Assembly (NCBI GenBank): GCA_016929135.1
Contig: JAFGJK010000068.1
Span: forward strand, 1 to 50,381
Reading direction: 5' to 3'
Length of the DNA stretch: 50,381 nucleotides
Origin: Spirochaetota bacterium
GTDB taxonomy: Bacteria; Spirochaetota; UBA4802; UBA5550
The notes under the pieces: model-generated
What the model was told of the DNA's origin: nothing
Seen by the model: the letters and a program-made list of their open reading frames with translations, nothing else
Databases searched by the model: none
Position numbers and translations under genes: made by a program
Part shown: one piece after another, positions 1 through 8,122 of the stretch
Numbering within the stretch: position 1 is the first letter of the stretch
Layout of the letters: the number at the start of each line of letters is the position of its first letter

Positions 1-1105
1 AGGTAGCGCAATCGTTGCGGGAGCCGGCGAGAAGTATCAACCGCTCACCGCCGTCCCGCGGGAAAGCCACCTCCGACAGGGGTGCCGCCACCAGACGCAC
101 GTCGTAATCGCCGCAGGAATCGCCGGCACAGACAGAATGCCCCCGTCCCCTGAGAAACCCGGCCAGGGCCCGCAGGCCCCCGGGGGAATCGTCAATGCCG
201 CTGCCGCAGGACGAGGTATCGATGAACACCTTCCTGCCGGTTCCGCCCGTACCCCGGCGGAAGTCGCAGCGGGCATGATGGCGCACCGGCTCGAGCCTGC
301 CGTCGAGAAGCCACTGGTAGAGGCGCAGCAGAAATCGCCGGTTGTCCCCGGCGCCGATCCCGATCCTTCCGTCGCCGTTCCAGAAGAGCTCGCTGTCCCC
401 CACCGCCGCCACGCGTCCCCTGCCGCAGGTCCTTCCGGCGGCAATGGCGATTTTCTTCCCCTCGCGGTACCCGTACAGCAGCTCGGTATATGAGGGGGCC
501 ACATCCCGCGGCGACACGGGGGCGGAGAGGAGATGACGCACATCCCTGAGGCCCAGAATCGGCGATACCGCCCTCTGGTTGAGATCCTCCAGATCACCCC
601 TCTCCAGTTTTTCATGGGGGATAACATCGCCCACGTAATCATTCTTAAACTCCATGGCGAACCGGTGCAGCACCTGGTTCTGGAAATCGGAGGATCCGTA
701 TATGTTCTCATGCTCGCCGATGCACAAAAGCGCCCCCCCGGTGCGCACGAAGTTCTCCACCGCGGCGAGCTCCTCCTGGCCGTAGTGCTGGAACTTCGCA
801 ACGTTCAGGACAAGGAGCTTCCCTGTGGAGTAGCCGACCCGCCGTTTCAGGGCTTTATCGAGGGTTATGGTAAGGGGGGAAACGGCGATTCCGTGCTCCC
901 TCAGCAGCCTCGCGAACTCGGAGTAGCCGTAGAATCCCGTGTCGTGGATTCCCCATACATTGCCGTGACTCTCGTCGTACAGGACCTCCACCGTCCGCGG
1001 CGCGATCACACGCTCCGGTGGAGTATAGCCATCGCGAACCAGCAGGAAGACAGGTAGTAACATGATCGCCAGGGCTATCGGGAGAAGGATCAGCGCTTTT
1101 TTCAT
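1..1105 (-). CDS. Membrane-anchored protein with tandem GATase1/DUF4350-like domains (partial, 3' end outside window)
   Basis: The open frame runs from an ATG at 1105 off the left edge of the window without a stop (368 codons seen). Residues 4-22 are a hydrophobic N-terminal segment (signal anchor or signal peptide), so the rest is probably outside the cytoplasm. The body (about 38-160) has the alternating strand/helix look of class I glutamine-amidotransferase-like or DUF4350 domains: VEVLYDESHGN, then a Leu/Val-rich strand, then a segment ending in GGALLCIGEHEN. Near residue 300 a second block starts with RKVFIDTSSCGSG and a similar helix pattern, suggesting an internal duplication. No catalytic Cys-His pair can be assigned, so a binding rather than enzymatic role is likely. 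Family assignment is by pattern only. The function is unknown. Confidence 0.6.
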   Translation of the reverse strand, partial: MKKALILLPIALAIMLLPVFLLVRDGYTPPERVIAPRTVEVLYDESHGNVWGIHDTGFYGYSEFARLLREHGIAVSPLTITLDKALKRRVGYSTGKLLVLNVAKFQHYGQEELAAVENFVRTGGALLCIGEHENIYGSSDFQNQVLHRFAMEFKNDYVGDVIPHEKLERGDLEDLNQRAVSPILGLRDVRHLLSAPVSPRDVAPSYTELLYGYREGKKIAIAAGRTCGRGRVAAVGDSELFWNGDGRIGIGAGDNRRFLLRLYQWLLDGRLEPVRHHARCDFRRGTGGTGRKVFIDTSSCGSGIDDSPGGLRALAGFLRGRGHSVCAGDSCGDYDVRLVAAPLSEVAFPRDGGERLILLAGSRNDCAT

Positions 1106-1328
1106 AACAGGATGCTGCCGCCAACAGATGAATGGATGCGGGCCGTTTTACCCCTTCAGAGGATGCGGTGCGCCTCATAACCCTGTCAAGAAGAATACGT
1201 AATGGACGGCCGGTGATCATTCCTTTACAATCCAGCACCCCGGCATCCCCGCCGGCACATGAAATATCGGTCCCGCAGCCTCTCACGCAGCGATTTTGGC
1301 ATACCATCACGATCCCGGCACCGGAATC

Positions 1329-1712
1329 TCACGAAGTCCCCCTCTGCCTGAAATACTCCAGCACCTTGAAGGCGAAGCTGCTGCTGCGCACTATCACCGG
1401 CCCTCCCCCCATTTCGATGGCCACCTCCAGCGCCTCGGCGATATGACCGTCGGTGGCGCCGCTTTTCAGGGCCTCCCTGGTATGCCAGGTGATGCAGGGC
1501 TCGCAATTGAGGAGGGCGGAGATGCCAACTGCAATGAGCTCTTTGTTCATTTTTGAAATCCTCCCATCCTTCATCGAATGATTCAGCACCCGCAGAAAGG
1601 ACTCGTAGGTTTTGGAATCCCTGGAGGTGAAGGATTCGTGGACATACATGAAATCCCTGTTGATCTTCTCGATTTTATCAAAATCCGAGCTATCCAAATC
1701 TGTCGTATTCAT
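1329..1712 (-). CDS. Carboxymuconolactone decarboxylase / AhpD-like family protein
   Basis: A 127-residue all-helical protein. The signature lies around residues 65-85: a CEPCITWHTREAL stretch holds the CxxC pair and a following His, as in AhpD-type alkylhydroperoxidase members of the family, followed by the GAT...IAEALEVAI helix. These proteins use the two cysteines for thiol-based peroxide or redox reactions. The decarboxylase members lack them, so a redox role is favoured here. The gene diverges from a LysR regulator whose likely start is about 105 bases away, an arrangement typical of a regulator controlling its neighbour. A role in oxidative or aromatic-compound stress is inference. Confidence 0.85.
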   Translation of the reverse strand: MNTTDLDSSDFDKIEKINRDFMYVHESFTSRDSKTYESFLRVLNHSMKDGRISKMNKELIAVGISALLNCEPCITWHTREALKSGATDGHIAEALEVAIEMGGGPVIVRSSSFAFKVLEYFRQRGTS

Positions 1713-1816
1713 CTGATTCTCCCTGAACGATAGTGTACGAAAATCTATTTGAAAAATATTCTATCGGGAGCATCATGTCAATATCCATGATCCGATCCCT
1801 TCCATCGGAGAAATCG

Positions 1817-2743
1817 ATGGAAATGACGGTATATGATATGGAATCGCGCCTGCTCTACACATTCAGAACCATCGCGACCCTGGGCAGCTTCAGCAAGGCG
1901 GCAGAGGTGCTGGATTACGCACAATCGACCGTTTCAGAGCAGATGAAGACGCTGGAACAGGACCTCAACGTGAAGCTCTTCGATCGGGAGGGGAGGCATA
2001 CGACCCTCACCCCGGCGGGCGTTCTTCTGCTGGAATACGCGCAGAAGATGCTGGACCTCGAGGAGGAGATACGGTCCGAACTGAAGCGGAGTGACGAGGT
2101 ATACGGCTCGCTGTCCGTCAGGATTCCGGAGACCATCAGCACATATTTTTTACCGGACATAGTGAAGGAGTTCCACGGCCGTTTCCCCCGCGTGAGCCTG
2201 TACTTCAACGCGTGCACCTACCACGGATTGACCGAAGAGCTGCGCTCGGGGATTACCAATCTGGCCTTTCTGATCACCGACGATTTCGTAAAATCCGGCA
2301 TGGATAGCTGCAGACTGCGCGAGATACCGCTGGTGATGGTAACCTATCCCGGCAATCCGGTGGCGCTGAACAGGAACGTACACCTCTCAGACATCACGGA
2401 GGGGCCGCTCTACATGACCATAAGCGATTGCAGCTACTTCAGGATTATCGAGAGCTATTTCATGGAGGAGAGGATCGATCTGCCGAACATACACCGCATC
2501 AACAGCATTGCAGCCATCAAGCGGAACATCATCGCCGGGACAGGCATTGCGCTTCTTCCCAGAATCACGGTGGAGGATGAGATCTCCAGCGGCCGACTGG
2601 CCGTGATATCTCTTCAGAGGGGACCGCTGAGCGCCCATGTTTTCATGATCTGGCTGAAGAATAAATGGCACCCCCCCATACTGAAGGAGTTCATGCGCAT
2701 CACAAAAAAGGTTCTATCCCCGGGCCCCCTCACCTCCGATTGA
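1817..2743 (+). CDS. LysR-family transcriptional regulator
   Basis: An N-terminal winged helix-turn-helix begins a few residues after the start (YTFRTIATLGSFSKAAEVL, then the QSTVSEQMKTLEQDL recognition helix and the FDREGRHTTLTPAG wing). A two-lobed periplasmic-binding-protein-like effector domain fills residues 90-300. The frame is open from 1733, but I prefer the ATG at 1817, which has GGAG six bases upstream and leaves the usual short lead before the HTH. An ATG at 1775 with GGGAG is the alternative. The gene diverges from the carboxymuconolactone-decarboxylase-like gene, its likely target. The ligand is unknown. Its end overlaps the convergent gene that follows by 14 bases. Confidence 0.92.
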   Translation: MEMTVYDMESRLLYTFRTIATLGSFSKAAEVLDYAQSTVSEQMKTLEQDLNVKLFDREGRHTTLTPAGVLLLEYAQKMLDLEEEIRSELKRSDEVYGSLSVRIPETISTYFLPDIVKEFHGRFPRVSLYFNACTYHGLTEELRSGITNLAFLITDDFVKSGMDSCRLREIPLVMVTYPGNPVALNRNVHLSDITEGPLYMTISDCSYFRIIESYFMEERIDLPNIHRINSIAAIKRNIIAGTGIALLPRITVEDEISSGRLAVISLQRGPLSAHVFMIWLKNKWHPPILKEFMRITKKVLSPGPLTSD

Positions 2744-3248
2744 ACAGCACATCCGGAAGAATCACCGCAGGAAAGGTGCCTGACACAATGCGGCGTAACT
2801 CCCCCTGTCCAATGGGGCACGTTCTGCCGATGAAAAAGCAGTAATCGATTCTGAGCCCGAGGTCCCGTATTCTGAATTCCGATGAGACCGCCTCAAAACC
2901 GATGCTGCCCGCACTGTGGACATTTATCCGGAGATTCCGGCTCCAGTCCCCCGCATCGAAGCGTATGATCATGGACAGATTCCCTGAATCGTACTGCACC
3001 GTGTACCCGCCCTCTCGGCCCATCACAGCGGCGACGCTGTCGCGGAGCCGTCGGTACACCCTGCGGATCTCCGGCTCATGAATGCCGAGCCCCCCGGGAT
3101 AATTCCTTTCCTCGAATCCCCCGGCACCCCCGGCCGCGGCGATGTACCGATACCTGCCGGCCTCCCCCTGCGGATTCCCGGAGGTGCACGGACCGAAGCC
3201 CGACGTACAGATCACACAGGCCGCTATGATGAATCCCCACCTGTACAT
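2730..3248 (-). CDS. Exported protein of unknown function
   Basis: I do not recognise this protein. From the ATG at 3248 it has 172 residues and opens with a short basic/aromatic start (MYRWG) and a hydrophobic stretch containing several cysteines (ACVICTSGFGPC), which could be a signal peptide or lipoprotein leader. The rest looks like a mixed alpha/beta domain with a probable helix (EPEIRRVYRRLRDSVAAVMGR) followed by strands. A longer frame from 3344 is open but lacks a convincing start. It lies 112 bases downstream of the alpha-oxoamine synthase gene on the same strand, so it may be the last gene of the lipid operon. A lipid-related role is only guilt by association. Confidence 0.6.
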   Translation of the reverse strand: MYRWGFIIAACVICTSGFGPCTSGNPQGEAGRYRYIAAAGGAGGFEERNYPGGLGIHEPEIRRVYRRLRDSVAAVMGREGGYTVQYDSGNLSMIIRFDAGDWSRNLRINVHSAGSIGFEAVSSEFRIRDLGLRIDYCFFIGRTCPIGQGELRRIVSGTFPAVILPDVLFNRR

Positions 3249-3360
3249 GCGTGCGGCACGATTCAGCCTCGAGACGCGGCGGGGTCCCACTCCTCTCCGT
3301 CCGCTCCCGACGTCAATGCCATCCAGTCCCCCACCCTGCTTCATGAACCGGGAGATCCTC

Positions 3361-4554
3361 CTATATGATGCCCAGCTCCTTCCCTGCCTTCTTGAAGATC
3401 TCCATGCTCCGCTCGATGTCCTCGGCGGTGTGGGTGGCCATCACCCCCAGCCGTATCCTGGACTCGGTGTGGGGCACCGCGGGGTGCACCACCGGCGAGG
3501 CGAAGACGCCGTGCTCGAGGATGATCTTGTTGAAGGCCATGGTCTTCTGGGTGTCCCGTATGATTATGGGGACGCAGGCGGTCACCGAGGTACCGGTATC
3601 GAAGCCCAGGGACTTCAGGCCGTCGATGAAGGACCGGGAGTTCGCCAGGAGCCGCTCCCGCCATTGGGGCTCCTCATCAAGAAGATCGAATGACTGCAAC
3701 ACCCCCGCAACGATGAGCGGCGACAGGGACGCCGAGAAGATGAAGGGGGAGCAGTTGTGACGCAGGAAGGTGATGTACTCCCTTGACGCCGTGACGAATC
3801 CCCCCACGGCTCCGGCAAACTTCGAGAAGGTACCGGCTATCACGTCCGCGCCGCCCGGCAGGTCGAAATGATCCAGTATCCCGTAGCCGCGCTTCCCGAT
3901 CACCCCAAGGCTGTGCGCCTCGTCAACCAATACCAGCGCACCGTGCTCCCCGGCCAGTCGGCGAATCTCAGGAAGCGGGGCAATGTCGCCGTCCATACTG
4001 TAGACGGAATCGACGACGATGAGCATGCGCTCGTATTTGTTCTTTACACGCTCCAGGAGCTGTTCCAGATCCTCCATATCGTTGTGGAGCCACATCCGCT
4101 TGTCCGCCTCGGAAAGGGTGACCCCGTCCACGATGCTCCGGTGCACCAGGCTGTCCAGGAGGACCACGTCGCCCCTTCTCACCGTGGCCTGAATCCCCCC
4201 CAGCAGCGCCTGGTAGCCGCTGGCGTAGAGCACGCAGTCCTCCTGCCCGTAGACCCTTGCGATACGCTCGTTCAGGGCGTAGTGGAGGTCCGTGGAGCCG
4301 CAGGCAATGGGCGAACCGCCGATGCCGAGGCCGTACTTCCTCAGCGCGGCCTCCACTGCCTCCTTCACCTTCGGATGTGTGGAGAACCCGAGGTAGTTGT
4401 TTGAGATGAAATTGATCCGCTCCGTCCCCTTAACGACGATGCGGTTCTCGCAGGCCGAGCTGACCGGGAGAAAATAGGTGTAGATATCGTGCTGCTTCAG
4501 GAATGCCACCAGCGCGAGGTTCTGCTTCATTGTATCCGATACAAGTTTTCCCAT
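3361..4554 (-). CDS. spt: Serine-palmitoyltransferase-like alpha-oxoamine synthase (PLP)
   Basis: This 397-residue fold-type I PLP enzyme belongs to the alpha-oxoamine synthases (serine palmitoyltransferase, AONS/BioF, KBL, HemA), which condense an amino acid with an acyl thioester and release CO2. Visible landmarks are the SNNYLG start of the core (51-56), His138 that would stack on PLP, the DEAHSLG strand (211-217), and the Schiff-base Lys245 in GTFSKFAG. The length fits soluble bacterial serine palmitoyltransferases. Context decides the call. It sits in one operon with an acyl carrier protein and an acyl-AMP ligase, and next to a 3-ketosphinganine-reductase-like gene, while no biotin or threonine genes are near. 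The ATG at 4554 has GAGGAT upstream. Serine plus acyl-ACP as substrates is inferred. AONS or KBL activity cannot be excluded from sequence alone. Confidence 0.85.
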   Translation of the reverse strand: MGKLVSDTMKQNLALVAFLKQHDIYTYFLPVSSACENRIVVKGTERINFISNNYLGFSTHPKVKEAVEAALRKYGLGIGGSPIACGSTDLHYALNERIARVYGQEDCVLYASGYQALLGGIQATVRRGDVVLLDSLVHRSIVDGVTLSEADKRMWLHNDMEDLEQLLERVKNKYERMLIVVDSVYSMDGDIAPLPEIRRLAGEHGALVLVDEAHSLGVIGKRGYGILDHFDLPGGADVIAGTFSKFAGAVGGFVTASREYITFLRHNCSPFIFSASLSPLIVAGVLQSFDLLDEEPQWRERLLANSRSFIDGLKSLGFDTGTSVTACVPIIIRDTQKTMAFNKIILEHGVFASPVVHPAVPHTESRIRLGVMATHTAEDIERSMEIFKKAGKELGII

Positions 4555-4603
4555 GGTATCCTCTGATCTGTCGTTTTCTGTACCGGCGATGTCCGGACCG
4601 CGG

Positions 4604-4855
4604 TCACGCCAGCTGCTTCATCATGTACTCGATTATGTCCCCTATTGTATGGATATCGTTCAGATCATCCATGTCCGGATCGATCTCGTACATCTCCGTG
4701 ATGCGCGATACAGCCTCCAGCGCCTTCAGGCTGTCGAATCCCAGGTCGTCCTTCAGCCTGTCCTCCGGCCTGAGCTTCTCCGGGGTGGTCCCCGCGAGCT
4801 TGCCGATGATGGAGTACAGATCCTTCTCGACCTTTTCCCTTGTCACTGTTCCCAT
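4604..4855 (-). CDS. Stand-alone acyl carrier protein
   Basis: An 83-residue acidic four-helix protein with the phosphopantetheine attachment Ser42 in the DSL motif (FDSLKALEAVS). The ATG follows AAGGAG by six bases. It lies between the acyl-AMP ligase (39-base gap) and the alpha-oxoamine synthase (49-base gap), so it is most likely a dedicated carrier. The ligase would load a fatty acid on it, and the synthase would take that acyl chain. This matches the dedicated ACP beside serine palmitoyltransferase in Caulobacter-type sphingolipid loci. It is not next to fab genes, which argues against the housekeeping ACP. Confidence 0.93.
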   Translation of the reverse strand: MGTVTREKVEKDLYSIIGKLAGTTPEKLRPEDRLKDDLGFDSLKALEAVSRITEMYEIDPDMDDLNDIHTIGDIIEYMMKQLA

Positions 4856-4894
4856 TGCATGCTCCTTGATGTTGTATTCATTCCCCCGCCGGTG

Positions 4895-6748
4895 CTACCT
4901 GCCGTTTTTCCTGAAGGGCTTCAATAGCTGCCGTTTCAGGAGATGGAGGGAGCTCCGTATCATCGTCCTTATCAGCACGATGCCGTTCCTTCGTTTCAGC
5001 AGATGGAACCCGTTGTCGTCCTCGAGGTATATCTTCTTGCAGAGAAGCCGCTGCAGCTTGCCGCTGGTGGTCTTCGGGATGGTCCCCTTGGGGACCAGCC
5101 GGATATCGTCCGGGGTTATACCCAGGCGCACCAGTATCTCCGCCTTGATGCTCTTTTTAAGCTCCTCCAGCCTCTTCTGATCCTTCAGGAGGGTTTCGCA
5201 CACCAGGATGAGGTCCTCGGTGCCGGCGTTGAGGTTTTCCACCGCGAAGGCGGCGCAGCAGCCGATACGGACCCCCTTCACCGTCGAGGCGATCCTCTCC
5301 ACGTCGTAGGGGTAGATGTTCTTCCCCCGCTTGATGATGATCTCCTTCATGCGTCCGGAGATGAAGAGCATACCCTCCAGCACGAATCCCATGTCCCCGG
5401 TGTGGAGCCATCCGTCCCTGATTGCCTCCGCCGTGGCCCTGGCGTTTTTGTAATACCCTGCGGTGCTGCTGGGACTCTTCACGAGTATCTCCCCCACCTG
5501 ACGCTCCCGCAGGGTCACACCACGGTCGTCCACCACCCTCACCTCCTGCCCCACCAGGGGATACCCCACCGAGACGAGATCGATATAGCTCTTGGAATCG
5601 GCGCTGTCGGAATCGACGGCCAGGTGCTCCTCCTCCAGCTTATCACGTCTGAAGCGGCGCGCCACCGTGGTATTTCCCAGCGACGGGAAGGTCGCCGCCA
5701 GGCTGTTCTCAGCCATGCCGTACACAGGAAGAAAGATGTCCTTCCTGAGGCCGCAGTGACCGAACCTCTCCAGGAACCTCTGGAGCGTCACCCGGTCCAC
5801 CGGCTCAGCCCCGTTCAGCGCGAGCCTCCAGCTGGAGAGGTCCAGCCTCCCCAGGGTTGAATCGGGGATCCTGGTGACGCAGTAATGGTACCCGAAATTC
5901 GGCGCAACCCCCATCGTGGCGCCGAAACGGGTAATGTTCTCCAGCCACCACTGCGGCCTCAGGAGAAAGGCCTCCGGCATCATCATGATCATCTTTATCT
6001 CCCAGTAGATGGCCGTCAGCATCCCGCCGATGAGCCCCATGTCGTGATAGAGTGGGAGCCAGCTGATGCCCACGTCCGATTCCGTAATCGCCAGGCCGAG
6101 GCCGATGCCGTGGATGTTGTGCAGCAGGTTCCCGTGAGACAGCGTGACCCCCTTGGGCCTCCCGGTGGTGCCGGAGGTGTACTGGATCAGCGCCAGGTCG
6201 TCCGGACCGATGGCAGGGAGCCCTACGTACTTCTCCTGCGGTACCGGGTTCTGCATCATCTCCTCGGTGAAGATGAACTCCTTCACCAGGTTGGGGACCG
6301 CCATGAGACCGCCGATGAGCATCTTGATCTTGTCATAGGTTATGAAGAATTTCGATTCGCTATCCCTGATGATATGCTGCAGATTCTCCAGATACTTCCC
6401 GATATTGCTGGTCCCCGCCGGCTGGCTCACCGGTACCGGCACCGCGCCGGCCATGAGTATCCCGAAGTAGACATGGACGAACTCCACCGAGGTCGGCAGC
6501 ATCACCATCACCTTGTCTTCCTTTTTCAAGCCCAGCGACATGAGGTGCTGTGCCACCGCCAATGCCCCGTCAAGTGCATCCCCGGCGGTGAGCACCTGTG
6601 CCTGGTTCTTCATGTCCATGAAGCTCATGAACTCTGGCCGGTGCCTTCTTCTCGACTCCAGTGCCTCCACTAGGGTCCGCGCTCTGAGCTCATACCTCTG
6701 ATTGTTCTTAAGATGCGCCAGTTTTCCAAAATCTGATGTGTACGACAT
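4895..6748 (-). CDS. Fatty acyl-AMP ligase / acyl-ACP synthetase
   Basis: A 617-residue ANL-superfamily adenylating enzyme. The P-loop YTSGTTGRPKG is at about 190-200, the LPLYHDMGLIGG segment follows, YGMAE-type A5 and the LHTGDMGFV A7 motif are visible, and the C-terminal subdomain ends with PKTTSGKLQR carrying the catalytic Lys. The HDMGL segment and overall length fit the fatty acyl-AMP ligase group that transfers acyl chains to carrier proteins rather than CoA. The gene is first in the operon with the ACP and the alpha-oxoamine synthase, so it probably charges that ACP. The start is the ATG at 6748 with AAGGAG five bases before it. A GTG six bases further upstream would overlap the ribosome site. 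Confidence 0.92.
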   Translation of the reverse strand: MSYTSDFGKLAHLKNNQRYELRARTLVEALESRRRHRPEFMSFMDMKNQAQVLTAGDALDGALAVAQHLMSLGLKKEDKVMVMLPTSVEFVHVYFGILMAGAVPVPVSQPAGTSNIGKYLENLQHIIRDSESKFFITYDKIKMLIGGLMAVPNLVKEFIFTEEMMQNPVPQEKYVGLPAIGPDDLALIQYTSGTTGRPKGVTLSHGNLLHNIHGIGLGLAITESDVGISWLPLYHDMGLIGGMLTAIYWEIKMIMMMPEAFLLRPQWWLENITRFGATMGVAPNFGYHYCVTRIPDSTLGRLDLSSWRLALNGAEPVDRVTLQRFLERFGHCGLRKDIFLPVYGMAENSLAATFPSLGNTTVARRFRRDKLEEEHLAVDSDSADSKSYIDLVSVGYPLVGQEVRVVDDRGVTLRERQVGEILVKSPSSTAGYYKNARATAEAIRDGWLHTGDMGFVLEGMLFISGRMKEIIIKRGKNIYPYDVERIASTVKGVRIGCCAAFAVENLNAGTEDLILVCETLLKDQKRLEELKKSIKAEILVRLGITPDDIRLVPKGTIPKTTSGKLQRLLCKKIYLEDDNGFHLLKRRNGIVLIRTMIRSSLHLLKRQLLKPFRKNGR

Positions 6749-7208
6749 ACCCACTCCTTTTCAATTGTTGACGTCGATTATTATATCTAATCATGCACCC
6801 GATCCCCATCGTACGACTTCCGATTATGCCCTCATGTTTTGTGGATTCATTGCATATAAGGATGGGACAATCGGGTGATTCCCGCATAATTTATCACTAT
6901 ACAGCAAATACCATGCCAAAATATAAATTTAATCCGGTTCACTCACTGGATACACCAGTAACTATCCAATTTTCAGACGAGTAAAATGTACTCACGTTTA
7001 AATGGCACATTTTCGTATCAATTATGCAACATTTCATGGTAATGCTACAGGTCGTGGAGCAGCAAAAATCTTTTCAATCTTTTCCCGGCGGAGACGATAC
7101 CACAGGACTTCAGAAATCAGCGCCCTGTACAGTTGTTCCCAACCCGAATATGTCTTGACAGGGGCTAAAATCCATTTATAGATCCAATCAAAAAAAACGG
7201 GGAACAGT
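6749..7208. promoter_or_regulatory. Divergent intergenic region between the two arms of the lipid locus
   Basis: About 460 bases with no credible gene, clearly more AT-rich than the flanks. On the plus strand a near-consensus sigma-70 promoter lies at 7155-7183. On the minus strand the hexamer TATAAT occurs at 6785-6780, about 30 bases before the ligase start, but no good -35 element lies at the right distance. The long AT-rich middle leaves room for a shared regulator site. I found no strong palindrome. Confidence 0.5.
7155..7183 (+). promoter_or_regulatory. Sigma-70 type promoter of the ketosphinganine-reductase-like gene
   Basis: TTGACA at 7155-7160, a 17-base spacer, and TATAGA at 7178-7183. 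Transcription would start about 18 bases before the GGGGA ribosome site and the ATG at 7209. Confidence 0.65.
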
Positions 7209-8054
7209 ATGACCACATCATCTCGGCAGCATCCATTGGCGGGATCCATCGCGGTAATCACCGGAGGATCGAAGGGAATCGGGAAGGCCACGGCCAGGGA
7301 ATACGTACGTCTGGGGGGCAGCGTATGCATCGTGGCCAGGGACAAAAAGGCGCTCCAGGAGGCATCGGAGGAGATCTCATCACTGATCACCCGCAATGGG
7401 CAGTTCGTTGAAACAATCTCCGCCGATACGACGAATATGGACGTTCTGAAACCGCGGCTGGATAAATTCATCAAGGATCACGGCGTTCCGCAGCACCTCA
7501 TCAACTGCGTGGGATATGCCTATCCCAATTACATCGACCGCTTGAACATCGATGATTTCAGGAAAAACATGGAGACCAACTACTTCGGGCAGTTGGTGCC
7601 GATCCTGGTGCTCCTTCCGCATTTCATGAAGGAGCGGAGGGGATACATCGCCAACTGCTCATCGCTTCTGGGCCTCATGGGGATGATGGGATACGCCACC
7701 TACGTGCCATCGAAATACGCCATCTCCGGCCTCACGGAAACCCTCAGGCACGAGCTGAAGCCCTACAATATCGGCTGTTCCGTTGTCTTCCCCCCGGATA
7801 CGAACACCCCGGGATTCGAGCATGAAAACATCACAAAGCCGGCAGAGGTTACCATCATGTCCGAGGGGGGCGGATTGCTGGAGCCGGAGAAGGTGGGGGA
7901 GGCCTTCGTCAAGGGGATACTGAAGGGTCGCTTCTACATACTCCCCGGCCAATCGGCCATGATCTGGAGGATCTCTCGGCACTTCCCCAGGCTCATGCAG
8001 TGGATCATGGACGGCGAATACAGGAAGGCGAAGAAAAAAGCGGCAGCAGGGTAG
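7209..8054 (+). CDS. 3-ketodihydrosphingosine reductase-like short-chain dehydrogenase
   Basis: A 281-residue classical SDR. TGGSKGIG (18-25) is the nucleotide loop. Arg44, just after the second strand, fits NADPH preference. NCVG (99-102) replaces the usual NNAG, as in eukaryotic KDSR (NCAG). Ser151/152, Tyr165 and Lys169 (YVPSK) are the catalytic residues. After the active site the protein carries PPDTNTPGFEHEN and KPAEVTIMSE (195-219), which I recognise as the diagnostic stretch of eukaryotic KDSR/FVT1. The family reduces 3-ketosphinganine to sphinganine with NADPH. It diverges from the synthase operon. The C-terminal segment is amphipathic and basic and may touch the membrane. Most bacterial sphingolipid loci use an unrelated reductase (CerR). 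The family call is strong and the substrate is inferred. Confidence 0.88.
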   Translation: MTTSSRQHPLAGSIAVITGGSKGIGKATAREYVRLGGSVCIVARDKKALQEASEEISSLITRNGQFVETISADTTNMDVLKPRLDKFIKDHGVPQHLINCVGYAYPNYIDRLNIDDFRKNMETNYFGQLVPILVLLPHFMKERRGYIANCSSLLGLMGMMGYATYVPSKYAISGLTETLRHELKPYNIGCSVVFPPDTNTPGFEHENITKPAEVTIMSEGGGLLEPEKVGEAFVKGILKGRFYILPGQSAMIWRISRHFPRLMQWIMDGEYRKAKKKAAAG

Positions 8055-8067
8055 AACTGCGGAAAAT

Positions 8068-8099
8068 AAAAAAGCCCGGCCTTGCGGCCGGGCTTTTTC
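8068..8099. terminator. Bidirectional intrinsic terminator
   Basis: A nine-base-pair stem, AGCCCGGCC (8073-8081) with GGCCGGGCT (8086-8094), has a TTGC loop. It is flanked by an A-run on the left and a T-run on the right, so it can end both the reductase transcript and the convergent minus-strand gene. Confidence 0.92.
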
Positions 8100-8122
8100 T
8101 CTCCCAACGGAGGGTTTCAATC

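Noticed and set aside
37..801. A 254-codon frame on the minus strand at the left edge
   Set aside because: It lies in a different frame of the membrane-anchored GATase1-like gene, which has the sensible protein. It has an Arg/Pro/Ser-rich shadow composition.
533..1057. Plus-strand frame of 174 codons
   Set aside because: Antisense to the same gene, with no domain or ribosome site.
3361..4554. Calling the alpha-oxoamine synthase BioF (biotin) or KBL (threonine breakdown)
   Set aside because: Motifs are shared by the whole family, and there are no biotin genes or threonine dehydrogenase nearby, whereas ACP, ligase and KDSR-like reductase are.
6793..6984. 63-codon frame in the divergent lipid-locus gap
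   Set aside because: No ribosome site and no recognisable protein; it sits in the AT-rich control region.
7034..7474. 146-codon minus-strand frame
   Set aside because: Overlaps the start of the reductase gene in antisense; no ribosome site, no motif.
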